Source: Ensifer sesbaniae (GTDB taxonomy: Bacteria > Pseudomonadota > Alphaproteobacteria > Rhizobiales > Rhizobiaceae). From it: a stretch of DNA of 64,000 nt. The DNA is taken from assembly GCF_013283665.1 (NCBI RefSeq), contig NZ_JABEKU010000001.1:1116001-1180000 (forward strand), given 5' to 3'. Under the pieces are notes generated by a model that searched no databases, was not told the DNA's origin, and saw nothing but the letters and a program-made list of their open reading frames with translations. Both the position numbers and the translations under genes were made by a program. Below are positions 46,373-55,740 of this stretch, one piece after another. Within the stretch, counting starts at the first letter, position 1; each line of letters opens with the position of its first letter.

Positions 46373-47215
46373 CTAATCAAAGGCAAGGGTCGTCTCCATG
46401 CTGCGGCCCTTCGCGCGTATGGTGACAACGATCGGCTTGCCCTTGAGTTCCTTGTCCTTGCCGCGGAGCCGGACCGGGACGGTCGCGCCGAGACCGGTCT
46501 CGCCCTCCGTCGTGATTTCGGGCTTGCCGAAGGAAACACCGGATGGGCCGGCCAGGAACAGTTCTGGATGGTCATTGCCATCGGGCAAATGAAAGGAAAG
46601 GTTCAGCACGGCCTTGTCCGCATCGTAGTGGCTTGCCGTGACGGCAAAGTCGCCGGAAGGTGCCTCCGGCAATGCGGCGATCGCGTCATCGATGCGCGCG
46701 CCGTCGAGCGGATTGTCCAGATCACCCTGCTTCAGCGCCAGCGTCAACTCGCCCTGAACCGGGATGCAGATATCCTCGCAGATCCCGAGAAACACCGAGG
46801 CGCGAATATTGACGTCGCCCGCGCCTTGGACGCGCCTCAGCGTCAGCGGAAAAGCGACCGGCCTGTCGTAACCGACATAGCGCACCACGCCGTCGTCGAA
46901 CGTCTTCGGCACCGGGAAGCCGATCTTCTCGAGCACGACGCCGCTCGTCGGGTCGATCGTCACCTGCGGGGGAATGCCGTTTGCGCCCGGTTCGCGCCAA
47001 TAGGTCTTCCAGCCGGCATTGAGCTTGACCTCCAGCGTTGCCGGGATCGTACCGTCCTGCTTGGGCTGGGCCGCGACCAGGCGGACCATGCCGCCCGGGG
47101 AGGTGACCCACTCGCTGGTGGCCGCCTGTGTCGCCACCGGAAGAAAAAAAGCGGCGATGAGGCTTGCCGCGCCAATGAACTGGGCCATGTTCTGATATGT
47201 GGAGTGCTGGATCAT
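46373..47215 (-). CDS. DsbD N-terminal-like periplasmic protein
   Basis: Exported protein of 280 residues. A signal peptide (about 10-31, ending ATQAA) leads to a domain like the N-terminal part of thiol:disulfide interchange protein DsbD: LNAGWKTYWREPGANG, FPVPKTF, YVGYDRPVAFPL and the paired cysteines in GICEDICIPVQGEL. The membrane and thioredoxin parts of DsbD are missing, so it may receive or deliver electrons together with another transmembrane carrier. The ATG at 47215 is the most likely start; one 27 bases later is also possible. Divergent from yqgE. Confidence 0.82.
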   Translation of the reverse strand: MIQHSTYQNMAQFIGAASLIAAFFLPVATQAATSEWVTSPGGMVRLVAAQPKQDGTIPATLEVKLNAGWKTYWREPGANGIPPQVTIDPTSGVVLEKIGFPVPKTFDDGVVRYVGYDRPVAFPLTLRRVQGAGDVNIRASVFLGICEDICIPVQGELTLALKQGDLDNPLDGARIDDAIAALPEAPSGDFAVTASHYDADKAVLNLSFHLPDGNDHPELFLAGPSGVSFGKPEITTEGETGLGATVPVRLRGKDKELKGKPIVVTIRAKGRSMETTLAFD

Positions 47216-47381
47216 GCCAGAAGCAATACCGCCTTTGCCGGCGAGGCTCCAGACGCTCCAAAGAGAGCGATGATCATAATCGCTTGATCGGACACGGCGA
47301 AGTGAACGTCGTGCGTGCAATATTTCCGGACCGCGACGCTGAGGCGCTTTTCATTTCGCGGCGAATTGATAGGCTGTTCCC

Positions 47382-47990
47382 ATGATGTCGACTCCGATGG
47401 CGCAGAAGAGACGGGAGCGAGGTTTTCTTGACGGTCAGTTCCTGATCGCCATGCCGGGAATGTTTGATGCCAATTTCGCCCGCACGGTCATCTTCATCTG
47501 CGCCCATTCGGACGATGGCGCGATGGGCTTCGTGCTCAATCGACCTCAGCAACTGACCTTTCCGGACGTGCTGCTCCATCTCGATATCCTCGACGAGGAA
47601 GAGGCGATCCGCCTTCCGCAGATGACACGGGATTTCCAGATTCAGGCCGGCGGGCCGGTCGAGACCGGGCGCGGCTTCGTGCTGCATTCCGACGACTATC
47701 TGAGCGATTCCAGCATCCCCGTCAGCGACGATATCTGCCTCACCGCGACGCTCGATATCGTCCGCGCCATTTCGCGCGGGGAGGGGCCGGTCAAGGCGAC
47801 GATGATGCTCGGCTATGCCGGGTGGGGACCGGGGCAACTCGAAGCGGAAATCACCCAGAACGGCTGGCTCACATGTCCGGCGCGTGAGGAACTGATCTTC
47901 GACAGGGCGCTGGACGACAAATACGACCGGGCGCTGGCCCTGATGGGCGTGTCGGCCGCGATGCTCTCCGCGGATGCTGGCCACGCCTGA
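47382..47990 (+). CDS. YqgE/AlgH (UPF0301) family protein
   Basis: Protein of 202 residues. The N-terminal [28 protein letters not shown] region, [25 protein letters not shown] and the C-terminal [16 protein letters not shown] are the conserved blocks of UPF0301. Pseudomonas AlgH belongs to this family and was linked to alginate regulation, but the biochemical role is not settled. Single gene, divergent from the DsbD-N-like gene. Confidence 0.92.
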   Translation: MMSTPMAQKRRERGFLDGQFLIAMPGMFDANFARTVIFICAHSDDGAMGFVLNRPQQLTFPDVLLHLDILDEEEAIRLPQMTRDFQIQAGGPVETGRGFVLHSDDYLSDSSIPVSDDICLTATLDIVRAISRGEGPVKATMMLGYAGWGPGQLEAEITQNGWLTCPAREELIFDRALDDKYDRALALMGVSAAMLSADAGHA

Positions 47991-48035
47991 TTGTCGGATC
48001 AGCCCGCCTTCTTCAGAACATTCATGCTGAAAAGC

Positions 48036-48067
48036 AAAGCCCGCCGGGTGGTTGCCTGACGGGCTTT
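48036..48067. terminator. Hairpin between convergent yqgE and EAL-protein genes
   Basis: AAAGCCCG (48036-48043) and CGGGCTTT (48060-48067) form a stem around a 16-base loop. T residues lie at the end of the plus-strand stem and of the minus-strand stem. A weak two-way terminator. Confidence 0.55.
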
Positions 48068-48111
48068 GGACGATGGTGTGCTGCTCGCTGAGCGGCGTCG
48101 CCTTGCGGAAC

Positions 48112-51021
48112 TCACGCCCGCTTCATCAGCGGAAAGCGTTCCTTCAGCAGCCGCTGGATCGATTCCGAGCCGATGGGCGGTCCGAAGAGGAAGCTCTGGC
48201 CGTAGTCGCAGCCCATCTGCGAAAGCTGGATTGCGTCGTCCTCGGATTCGATACCCTCGGCTACCACCTGCATATCGAGCTCACGCGCCATGGTGATCAC
48301 CGAGCGCAGGAGAATGCCGCGCTTGTCGCTCGGGTCGCGCACCAGTGCCTTGTCGATCTTGATCGTGTCGAAGGGGAAACGCGTGAGGTAGGACAGCGAC
48401 GAATGGCCGGTACCGAAGTCGTCGAGCGCCAGTTTCAGGCCGGCCTCTTTCAGTTTTTCGAGGACGAGACGGGCCTGCTCGGGGTTTTCCATCACGAGCG
48501 ATTCCGTCAATTCCATCTTCACCTTGTCCGGATCGCAGCGGTTCTTGGTGAGGATGGCGCGGACGTCGTCATAGAGCTCGTTGTTGAGAAGCTGCGCGCT
48601 CGAAAGGTTGATCGACACGAAGATCGGCAGGTCGCCGGTCTGGAGCTGCCATTCCGTCAGATCGCTCGTCGCCTTGTCGAAAGCGAACATTCCGAGCTGG
48701 CTGATGAGGTCCGAATTTTCGGCAATCGGAATGAACTCGGTCGGGGAGATATTGCCGCGCTTCGGATGATCCCAGCGCATCAGCGCCTCGAAGCCGGCGA
48801 TCTCCGCGTCGCTCAATCGAACGATCGGCTGGTAGACCAGCGAGAGCTCCTTGCGTTCGATCGCCCGCTTGAGGTCGGCTTCGAGCTGGAGCCGGTCCGA
48901 GCCGGACGTGCGGAAGGCAGGGCGGAAGGGTTCGACGCGATTGCCACCTTCCTTCTTCGCCCGGAACATGGCGAGCTCGGCGTCGTCGAGCAGGCCTGCA
49001 GCGCTTTGCTCCTGGTCGAGCCAGGAAACGAGGCCGATCGATGCCGTCAGGTTGATTTCGCGGTTGCCGTAGTTGAGCGGCACCATGATCGCCTTGCTCA
49101 CCGCGTCGGCGAAATCCGCGACCTTGGCGGGGTCGCGCTCGGACATCAGGATCAGACCGAACTGGTCGCCGCCGAGGCGGGCAAGCGTGTCCTGCGGGCG
49201 CAGGAGCCGGCGCAGGCGCCGGGTCAAGGCGATCAAGATGTTGTCGCCGGCGGCGATGCCCAGGAGGTCGTTGACCTGCTTGTAGCGGTCGATGTCGATT
49301 GCCAGCACCGTCGGACGGACCGAATTGCTGCCGTCGGCCATCAGCAGCATCGCCTGCAGCCGGTCGAGGAAGACCTGACGGTTCGGAAGGCCGGTCAGAT
49401 TGTCGAGCAGCGCATTGTGCAGCAGCCGCTCGACGGAATTGCGCTGCTCGGTGATGTCGATGATCGTGCCGACGCAGCGGATGATCTCGCCGTTGGCGCC
49501 GAGTACCGGCCGGGCGCGGATGGCGAGCCAGTGGTAATGGCCGTCTTCGGCGCGCACGCGAAATTCGTGGTTGAGCTTGCCGCGGCGGCGCTCCAGAAGC
49601 ACGTCCAGGGTCGCCCGGAAACGGTCGCGGTCGTCGGGATGCAGGCGCGGCAACCAGTTGCGCAAGGGGCCGTGCATGCTGCCGAGCGACAGTCCGAGCT
49701 GGGTCGAAATATCGGGCATGGTCACCACCCGATCGCGGGCGACATCCCAGTCCCAGACGGTGTCGCCGGAGCCGGTGAGCGCCAGCGACTGGCGCTCGAG
49801 ATCGGAGAACAGGCCCTGCTGGTAGCCGCTGCCGGCAACCGCATGTTGCATGACGGTGAAGCCGATCAGCAGCACGATGAGGACGAGACCGCCGCCGAGC
49901 GCCGGCTGCACGATGTCGTTGGCGAGCTGGCCGGTGACGGTCAGCCACGCGCCGAAGAGCCAGACGAGGATGAGCAGCCAGGCAGGTACCAGAAGGATAG
50001 CACGGTCGTAGCGGTTGAAGCCGAGATAGGCGATCAGCACGATCCCGACCGTTCCGGTCAAAGCGAAGGAGAGGCGGGCGATGCCGGACGCGATCGCCGG
50101 ATCATAGACGGCGACGCCGAAGAGCAGGCCGAGGCCGAGGATCCAGGCGAGCGTGGCGTAACCCAGATGCTGATGCCAGCGGTTGAGATTGAGATAGGTG
50201 AACAGGAAGATCACGAGGCCCGCCGCCAGGAAGACCTCGGTGCCCGCTCGCCATATTCGCTCGTCGCCGGCCGTAACGCTGATGAGCTTCGACAGGAAGC
50301 CGAAATCGACACAGATATAGGCGAGAACCGCCCAGGCGAGTGCCGCCGTTGCCGGCAGCATCGACGTTCCCTTGACGACGAAGAGGATGGTCAGGAACAC
50401 CGCGAGCAGGCCGGCAATGCCGAGCACGATGCCGCGATAGAGCGTGAAGGCGTTGACCGTATCCTTGTAGGAATCCGGCTCCCACAGGTAGATCTGCGGC
50501 AGTTCCGGCGTCGCCAGTTCTGCGACGAAGGTGATGATGACGCCCGGCGCCAGCGTGATGCGGAAGACGTCCGCCTCGTCGCTCGGTTCCCGGCTGAGCG
50601 CGAAACCTTCGCTGGGGGTGATCGACAGGATGCGCTTGGAGCCGAGGTCCGGCCAGAAGAGCTTGGAATTCACCAGCCGGAAATGCGGCGCGACGATCAC
50701 GCGGTCGAGCGGTTCGGCCGAAACGTTGGCGAGCGCGAACACGGCCCAGTCGCCCTGATGGTCCTCGCTGCTGGAGCGCACCTCGATGCGGCGCACGATG
50801 CCGTCGGTTCCGGGCGCCGTCGAGACCTGGAAGGCTTCGTTGCGGCCGCTGTAGATTTCGGTCGTCGCCGTCAGGTCGAGTGCGGTGTCCTCGCGCGAGA
50901 TCTTCACCGGCTCCAGAGCCTGGGCCGCACCGCCGAGCGCGCAGAAAAACGTCGTGAGCGTAATCAGAAACGCTGCCAGCTTCGAGGCTGACCAGGCGAA
51001 GGGCGAGCGGGTTAGAGGCAT
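48112..51021 (-). CDS. Membrane c-di-GMP phosphodiesterase with PAS, degenerate GGDEF and EAL domains
   Basis: Protein of 969 residues. A signal or anchor helix (about 10-36) and a periplasmic beta domain precede seven membrane helices (about 215-430), an arrangement like 7TMR-DISM receptors. A PAS module follows (about 445-545). The GGDEF domain reads LGGDQF, with glutamine in place of the catalytic glutamate, so cyclase activity is doubtful. The EAL domain retains FEALMRW, ELTES and DDFGTGHSS, so c-di-GMP hydrolysis is likely. The ATG at 51021 shares one base with the stop of the upstream GNAT gene. Confidence 0.92.
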   Translation of the reverse strand: MPLTRSPFAWSASKLAAFLITLTTFFCALGGAAQALEPVKISREDTALDLTATTEIYSGRNEAFQVSTAPGTDGIVRRIEVRSSSEDHQGDWAVFALANVSAEPLDRVIVAPHFRLVNSKLFWPDLGSKRILSITPSEGFALSREPSDEADVFRITLAPGVIITFVAELATPELPQIYLWEPDSYKDTVNAFTLYRGIVLGIAGLLAVFLTILFVVKGTSMLPATAALAWAVLAYICVDFGFLSKLISVTAGDERIWRAGTEVFLAAGLVIFLFTYLNLNRWHQHLGYATLAWILGLGLLFGVAVYDPAIASGIARLSFALTGTVGIVLIAYLGFNRYDRAILLVPAWLLILVWLFGAWLTVTGQLANDIVQPALGGGLVLIVLLIGFTVMQHAVAGSGYQQGLFSDLERQSLALTGSGDTVWDWDVARDRVVTMPDISTQLGLSLGSMHGPLRNWLPRLHPDDRDRFRATLDVLLERRRGKLNHEFRVRAEDGHYHWLAIRARPVLGANGEIIRCVGTIIDITEQRNSVERLLHNALLDNLTGLPNRQVFLDRLQAMLLMADGSNSVRPTVLAIDIDRYKQVNDLLGIAAGDNILIALTRRLRRLLRPQDTLARLGGDQFGLILMSERDPAKVADFADAVSKAIMVPLNYGNREINLTASIGLVSWLDQEQSAAGLLDDAELAMFRAKKEGGNRVEPFRPAFRTSGSDRLQLEADLKRAIERKELSLVYQPIVRLSDAEIAGFEALMRWDHPKRGNISPTEFIPIAENSDLISQLGMFAFDKATSDLTEWQLQTGDLPIFVSINLSSAQLLNNELYDDVRAILTKNRCDPDKVKMELTESLVMENPEQARLVLEKLKEAGLKLALDDFGTGHSSLSYLTRFPFDTIKIDKALVRDPSDKRGILLRSVITMARELDMQVVAEGIESEDDAIQLSQMGCDYGQSFLFGPPIGSESIQRLLKERFPLMKRA

Positions 51022-51632
51022 CAAAGGGGCATATTCCTGTTCGGTAGGGCATCGTCGGACAGGAGAGAAAAGAGCACGTGGTCCCGCCACTGGCCATTGA
51101 TTCTCAAGTACTGTCTTAAGTAGCCTTCACGCTCAAAACCGGCCTTTTCAAGGAGCCGGATGCTTCTTGAGTTGTCCGGAATACAGGCTGCTTCGATACG
51201 GTGCAACTCAAGGGTCGAAAAGATGTAGGGAATGGCGAGCCTGAGGGCCGCGTACATATGGCCCTTGCCGGCGTGGCGTTCGCCCATCCAATAGCCGATC
51301 ATGCAGTTTTGCCCGGCGCCGCGGCGGATATGGCCGATCGTCAGTCCCCCGAGCAGCATCTCGTCTGGCTTGTGGAAAAGAAAGAGCGGCACCGCCTGGC
51401 CGGAGGAATATTCCTGCTCGTTGCGGATGACCCGGCTGCGAAAGGCGCTCTCGGTCATCTCGTCGGGACGCCAGGTTGGCTCCCAAGGTTCGAGGAAGGC
51501 GCGGCTCTCGCTTCTCAGCTGATACCACTGGCGATAATCGGCGTAGCGCGGGAGCCGCAGCAGGTAGTTCTGATCGGCGATTTCGATCGTCTCCGGCTGC
51601 CGCGACAGGAACCGAAAAACCGATCGTGTCAT
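51021..51632 (-). CDS. RimJ/RimL-type GNAT N-acetyltransferase
   Basis: Acetyltransferase of 203 residues related to the enzymes that acetylate the N-termini of ribosomal proteins S5 and L12. Family pieces are ESRAFLEPWEP, NCMIGYWMGERHAGKGHMYAAL (acetyl-CoA loop) and IPDNSRSIRLLEKAGFEREG. The ATG at 51632 has GGAGG 6 bases upstream. Its stop overlaps the start of the EAL protein gene by one base, so the two are translationally coupled. The acceptor protein is not known. Confidence 0.9.
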   Translation of the reverse strand: MTRSVFRFLSRQPETIEIADQNYLLRLPRYADYRQWYQLRSESRAFLEPWEPTWRPDEMTESAFRSRVIRNEQEYSSGQAVPLFLFHKPDEMLLGGLTIGHIRRGAGQNCMIGYWMGERHAGKGHMYAALRLAIPYIFSTLELHRIEAACIPDNSRSIRLLEKAGFEREGYLRQYLRINGQWRDHVLFSLLSDDALPNRNMPL

Positions 51633-52022
51633 TGCTGCCTCCGAGGCCGTCCAGTTTGCGTGCGGGGATCCTCTATCGTCCGCCCGGCAGCGCGCCTTTG
51701 CGCTGTCACGAACCGAAACGTTGCACAACTTTGCGCGCAAATCGAATCCGATTTTGCGAAAAGACGCAAAGACTTCACCATTTCGAGTACGGTGCTGGCG
51801 TCCCTCGGCGGCCGAGAGCGATTCCAGGAAAAGTGGCGATCGCTTTTCCGCCAGGAATTGCCCGGCCTCGAAAAGGCAAGATCATTTCACGGTTTCGATG
51901 AAAGCATGAAATGACCTACAGCGCCGCGTGTCTGATGAGACGCGCAAAGGTCGCTGTGGCACTTTGATTTGTTGCATGTCTTCGTCCTCAAATCGAGGTC
52001 GGAGACATGCAGTCGGGCCCGT
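51633..52022. other. Intergenic region upstream of the GNAT-EAL operon
   Basis: 390 bases with no convincing gene. It contains a 12-bp perfect palindrome TTTGCGCGCAAA (51730-51741), overlapped by an AAATCG/CGATTT inverted repeat. A RIME1-like repeat occupies 51916-52013 next to the M16 peptidase gene. The GNAT promoter should be near 51640-51760. Confidence 0.5.
51916..52013 (+). repeat. RIME1-like double-hairpin repeat, copy 4
   Basis: CTACAGCG/CGCTGTGG-type arms form the first hairpin. TGCATGTCTTCGTCC and its near complement (GGAGACATGCA) form the second, partly diverged. It ends 9 bases before the stop codon of the M16 peptidase gene. Confidence 0.75.
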
Positions 52023-53324
52023 TTAGCTGGCGACGGCGTGCGGAACGGTGGCCTTGCCGGTCAAGGACGACAGGATATCGCCCATCGGGGCAAGCTGCTC
52101 CAGCGGGCCGATGGCCGAAAGCGTCGGCGTCGTGTCGAAGAACAACCGGCCGGCGAGGTCGGTCAGACGCTCGATGGTGATGCCGGAGAGGCGCTCCATC
52201 AGCTCTTCGTTCGGGATCGGGCGGCCGTAGAGCATCATCTGGCGGGCAATCTGGCCGGCCCGGGCCGCCGGGCTTTCCTGGCCCATCAGCAACTGCGCGC
52301 GGATCTGGGCGCGGGCCCGCTCGATTTCCTGCTGCTCGATGTTCATCGAGGATTTGCGCAGTTCGTCGACGATAACGGGCATCAGCTCCGGCAGGTTCTC
52401 GCCGCCGGTGGCCGCGTGCACCCCGAAGATACCGGTATCGGAAAAGCCCCAATGGAAGGCGTAGACCGAATAACAGAGGCCGCGATGCTCGCGCACTTCC
52501 TGGAAGAGGCGTGAGGACATGCCGCCGCCGAGGATGTTGGCGAGGATCTGCGAACAGTAGAAGTCGCGGGCGTGATAGGCCTTGCCCTCGAAGCCGAGCA
52601 GGACCTGTGCATCCATCAGGTCGCGCGTCTCGCGGCTGTCGCCGCCCGTGTAGCGGGCGACTTCGAGCACCGGCGCCGCGATCGGTGTGCGCGGAAGGGT
52701 CGAGAAGCGCTCCTCCACCTGGCGCACGAAAGCCTCGTGCTCGACGGCACCGGCCGCGACCACGAACATGCGGTCGGTCGTGTAGTTGCGGCCGAGATAT
52801 TGGCGGATCTGATCGGCAGAAAACGACATGACCGTGTCGGGGGTACCGAGGATCGGCCGTCCGACGGTCTGGTTGCGATAGGCGGTCTCGGCGAAACGGT
52901 CGAAGACGACGTCGTCGGGCGTGTCGTCGGCGGCGCCGATCTCCTGCAGGATCACCTGTTTCTCGCGCCGCAGTTCCTCGTCGTCGAAGGTGGATTCGGT
53001 GAGGATGTCGGCGAGAATGTCGACCGCGAGCGGCACGTGATCCTTGAGCACGCGTGCATAGTAGGATGTCGTCTCGGTCGACGTGGCGGCGTTGACTTCG
53101 CCGCCGACATTTTCGATTTCTTCGGCAATCTGGCGGGCGGTGCGTCGCGCCGTGCCCTTGAAAGCCATGTGCTCCAGCAGGTGGGCAATGCCATGTTCGC
53201 CCAAGGTTTCATTGCGCGAACCGGATTTGATCCACACCCCGAGCGCCACGCTTTCGAGATGCGGCATCTGCTCGGTTACCACCGTCAACCCGGAAGGGAG
53301 CCGGGTGCACTCAACTTTCATCAT
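52023..53324 (-). CDS. M16 family zinc peptidase (processing-peptidase-like)
   Basis: Metallopeptidase of 433 residues resembling the beta subunit of mitochondrial processing peptidase. The inverted zinc motif is HLLEHMAFKG (HxxEH, about residue 49), with the distal glutamate in EEIENVGGEVNAATSTE. The second, non-catalytic lobe contains GGGMSSRLFQEVREHRGLCYSV, the family's substrate-binding Arg-Tyr region. It starts 16 bases after thrC, and this thrC-M16 pairing is common in rhizobia. No signal peptide is present. Confidence 0.95.
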   Translation of the reverse strand: MMKVECTRLPSGLTVVTEQMPHLESVALGVWIKSGSRNETLGEHGIAHLLEHMAFKGTARRTARQIAEEIENVGGEVNAATSTETTSYYARVLKDHVPLAVDILADILTESTFDDEELRREKQVILQEIGAADDTPDDVVFDRFAETAYRNQTVGRPILGTPDTVMSFSADQIRQYLGRNYTTDRMFVVAAGAVEHEAFVRQVEERFSTLPRTPIAAPVLEVARYTGGDSRETRDLMDAQVLLGFEGKAYHARDFYCSQILANILGGGMSSRLFQEVREHRGLCYSVYAFHWGFSDTGIFGVHAATGGENLPELMPVIVDELRKSSMNIEQQEIERARAQIRAQLLMGQESPAARAGQIARQMMLYGRPIPNEELMERLSGITIERLTDLAGRLFFDTTPTLSAIGPLEQLAPMGDILSSLTGKATVPHAVAS

Positions 53325-53340
53325 ACGTTTCTTCTCGTTC

Positions 53341-54741
53341 TTACCCCCGGAGACGGGTACGCTCGCCGATAAAGGTCTCGACGCTCTTCAGGTCCGGATC
53401 CAGGATATCGAAACGCTCCTCCCTGTTCATCAGGTCAGCAAGCCACGTCGGAAGCGCCGGGTCAATACCACTGGCCGATTTTACCGCGTCCGGGAATTTC
53501 GCCGGATGGGCGGTGGCGAGCGTCACCATGGGGGCGGACGGCTTCTCGTGCTTGGCAGCGACGAAGACGCCGACGGCGCTGTGCGGATCAAGCAGATAGC
53601 CGGTTTTTTCCAGCGTCTTGGCGATCGTCTTGGCCACCTCCTTCTCCGAGGCGCGGCCGGCGCGGAACTCCTTGCGGATGGCCTTCAGCGCCTTTTCGCG
53701 AATGGTGAAGGAACCGGACTGCTTGAGGTCGTCCATGGCCGAGCGCACTTCGCCCGGGTCGCGGTCGTTCGCCTCGAACAGCAACCGCTCGAAGTTCGAC
53801 GAGATCTGGATGTCCATCGACGGCGCGGTCGTCGCCTTGACGTCGCGCATCTCGTAACGCCCGGTCTTCATAGTGCGGGCAAGGATGTCGTTCTCGTTGG
53901 TGGCGATCACCAGCTTGTCGATCGGCAGTCCCATGCGCTTGGCGACGTATCCTGCGAAGATATCGCCGAAGTTGCCGGTCGGGACCGTGAAGGAGATCTT
54001 GCGGTCCGGACCGCCGAGTGCCACCGCCGTGGTGAAGTAGTAGACGATCTGGGCCATGATGCGCGCCCAGTTGATCGAGTTGACGCCCGAAAGCTTGACG
54101 CGATCACGGAAGGCGGCGTCGTTGAACATGCCTTTGACGAGGTTCTGGCAGTCGTCGAAGTTGCCTCTGACGGCGATGGCGTGAACGTTCGATGCCTTTG
54201 ACGTCGTCATCTGCCGCTGCTGCACTGGCGAAACCTTGCCGTGCGGGAAGAGGATGAAGATGTCGGTGCGTTCGCGGCCGGCGAAGGCGTCGATCGCGGC
54301 GCCCCCGGTGTCGCCAGAGGTCGCACCGACGATCGTGGCGCGCTCGCCGCGCTCGGCCAGCACATAGTCCATCAGCCGCGCAAGCAGTTGCATCGCCACG
54401 TCCTTGAAGGCGAGCGTCGAGCCGTGGAAGAGTTCCATGACGAAGGCGTTGGGCCCGGTCTGCACCAGCGGCGCTACCGCCGGATGGCGGAAGGTGGCGT
54501 AGGCTTCGTCGATCATTTCGCGGAACTTGGCCGCGGGGATCTCGCCATTGGTGAAGGGTTCGAGCACGGTGAACGCGATTTCCTGATAGGACTTGCCGCG
54601 TAAGCCCCGGATTTCCTTTTTGGAAAACTTCGGCCATTCCTTGGGGAGATAGAGACCGCCGTCGCGCGCCAGACCGGCAAGCAGCGCGTCGCAGAAGCCG
54701 AGAGGAGCGGCTTCGCCGCGCGTCGAGATATACTTCACCAT
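53341..54741 (-). CDS. thrC: Threonine synthase
   Basis: PLP-dependent enzyme of 466 residues that converts O-phosphohomoserine, made by ThrB (44.3 kb), to threonine. The N-terminus MVKYISTRGEA and DGGLYLPKEWP are family blocks. The PLP lysine is in GSTLAFKDVAMQLL, and VGATSGDTGGAAI binds the phosphate. The ATG at 54741 is preferred to one six codons upstream on family grounds. The upstream gap carries a RIME1-like repeat. Confidence 0.97.
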   Translation of the reverse strand: MVKYISTRGEAAPLGFCDALLAGLARDGGLYLPKEWPKFSKKEIRGLRGKSYQEIAFTVLEPFTNGEIPAAKFREMIDEAYATFRHPAVAPLVQTGPNAFVMELFHGSTLAFKDVAMQLLARLMDYVLAERGERATIVGATSGDTGGAAIDAFAGRERTDIFILFPHGKVSPVQQRQMTTSKASNVHAIAVRGNFDDCQNLVKGMFNDAAFRDRVKLSGVNSINWARIMAQIVYYFTTAVALGGPDRKISFTVPTGNFGDIFAGYVAKRMGLPIDKLVIATNENDILARTMKTGRYEMRDVKATTAPSMDIQISSNFERLLFEANDRDPGEVRSAMDDLKQSGSFTIREKALKAIRKEFRAGRASEKEVAKTIAKTLEKTGYLLDPHSAVGVFVAAKHEKPSAPMVTLATAHPAKFPDAVKSASGIDPALPTWLADLMNREERFDILDPDLKSVETFIGERTRLRG

Positions 54742-55120
54742 GATTGTCCTTCGTCCCACCTCTAGGATTGCCGCGGCTTACAGCGCCGCGCGTCTTATCA
54801 GACGCGCAAAGGTCGCTGTAGCACTTTCAGTTGCTGCATGTTTCCTTAAATCGGCTACGATTTAAGGAAACATGCAGTAGAAAACGGCGCCGCGGCATGC
54901 CCGTCTTATTGCGTCAGTCCTTGACAAAGTCTGCATCTATTCTTGTCACCGACGCAATTTCCGACCGTAGATCAGGCTTCGGAAAATTCGGAAGGGACGC
55001 GCTGACCCGATCGATTTTTCAGTTTGTCGCTGCTATAGACGATGCCCGAAGGCCATGAAAGGTCTTCCGGCCGAGATTTCGGTCAAGGAGTTTCAACCGG
55101 TCCAGCAGAGGTTGTTCAAC
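54742..55120. other. Divergent intergenic region between thrC and a lipoprotein gene
   Basis: 379 bases. A RIME1-like repeat fills 54778-54879, only 36 bases upstream of the thrC start, so thrC must be transcribed from within or beyond it. The remaining part includes a TTGACA-like hexamer near 54922 that could be a -35 element for the lipoprotein gene. No gene is supported. Confidence 0.45.
54778..54879 (+). repeat. RIME1-like double-hairpin repeat, copy 5 (best preserved)
   Basis: The second hairpin is a perfect 20-bp stem (CTGCATGTTTCCTTAAATCG and its complement) around GCTA, at 54834-54877. The first pairs TACAGCG and GCGCGTCT with their complements. It is the cleanest copy in the window and lies just upstream of thrC. 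Confidence 0.85.
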
Positions 55121-55672
55121 GTGTTTGGCAAAGTATCCCGGCCTGTTCTCGCAATATCTTTTCTCGCGATCCTCGCCGGCTGTAACAAGACGCAATCCGG
55201 CGGAGCGATCGATGCGGGCGGCAGTGCCACCGCTCCGACGCCAGCCGTCGTCCAGGCCGCGTGCCCGCAGGTCGTCCTGCGCGATGGCACGTCGGTGTTC
55301 ACCAGCTACGCCAAGGGTGCCAAGAACGACCCGACGAAGGTCGTCTACCAGGCCTCGCTCGCCGACACCACGCGCCAGTGCGTGCAGAGCGAGGGCTCAT
55401 TGACGATGACCGTCGTGGTGCAGGGACGCGTGGTCAGCGGCCCGGCGGGCGGCCCCGGCAAGATCACCATGCCGATCCGTGTCGCCGCGACCGACGAAGA
55501 CAAGACGCTTTACTCAGAACTGACGCAGCATGCGGTCGAAGTTCCCTCGACCGGCTCGGCACAATTCGTCTTCACCAAGGCGAACGTGACGCTGCCGGCC
55601 GGCGCCGGGTCCAACGTCACCGTCTATGTCGGCTTCGACGAGGGTCCGCCGGCCAAGGGCAAGAAGAAGTAA
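55121..55672 (+). CDS. Hypothetical lipoprotein
   Basis: Protein of 183 residues if started at the GTG at 55121, which has AGAGG 9 bases upstream; an ATG at 55055 gives 22 more residues. A hydrophobic segment ends in the lipobox LAGC (cysteine about residue 21), so membrane anchoring is likely. The mature part has cysteines in AACPQVVLRDGTS and TRQCVQSEGS and a beta-rich middle, and ends in a Lys-rich tail (PPAKGKKK). I do not recognise a named family. Single gene with a terminator shared with the convergent binding-protein gene. Confidence 0.8.
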   Translation: MFGKVSRPVLAISFLAILAGCNKTQSGGAIDAGGSATAPTPAVVQAACPQVVLRDGTSVFTSYAKGAKNDPTKVVYQASLADTTRQCVQSEGSLTMTVVVQGRVVSGPAGGPGKITMPIRVAATDEDKTLYSELTQHAVEVPSTGSAQFVFTKANVTLPAGAGSNVTVYVGFDEGPPAKGKKK

Positions 55673-55694
55673 GCTGCGGCGCACGCCGCATAAA

Positions 55695-55720
55695 AAACGC
55701 CGGGGCTTGCCCCGGCGTTT
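55695..55720. terminator. Bidirectional terminator between lipoprotein and binding-protein genes
   Basis: AAACGCCGGGG and CCCCGGCGTTT form an 11-bp stem around CTTG, with A-tract and T-rich flanks. It lies between two convergent genes. Confidence 0.85.
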
Positions 55721-55740
55721 CATTTCCATCCCGCTCTGGC

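Noticed and set aside
48052-50991. Open frame of about 980 codons antisense to the EAL protein gene
   Set aside because: It mirrors the coding gene, lacks recognisable domains and is rich in Arg, Gln, Asp and Glu as expected for a shadow frame.
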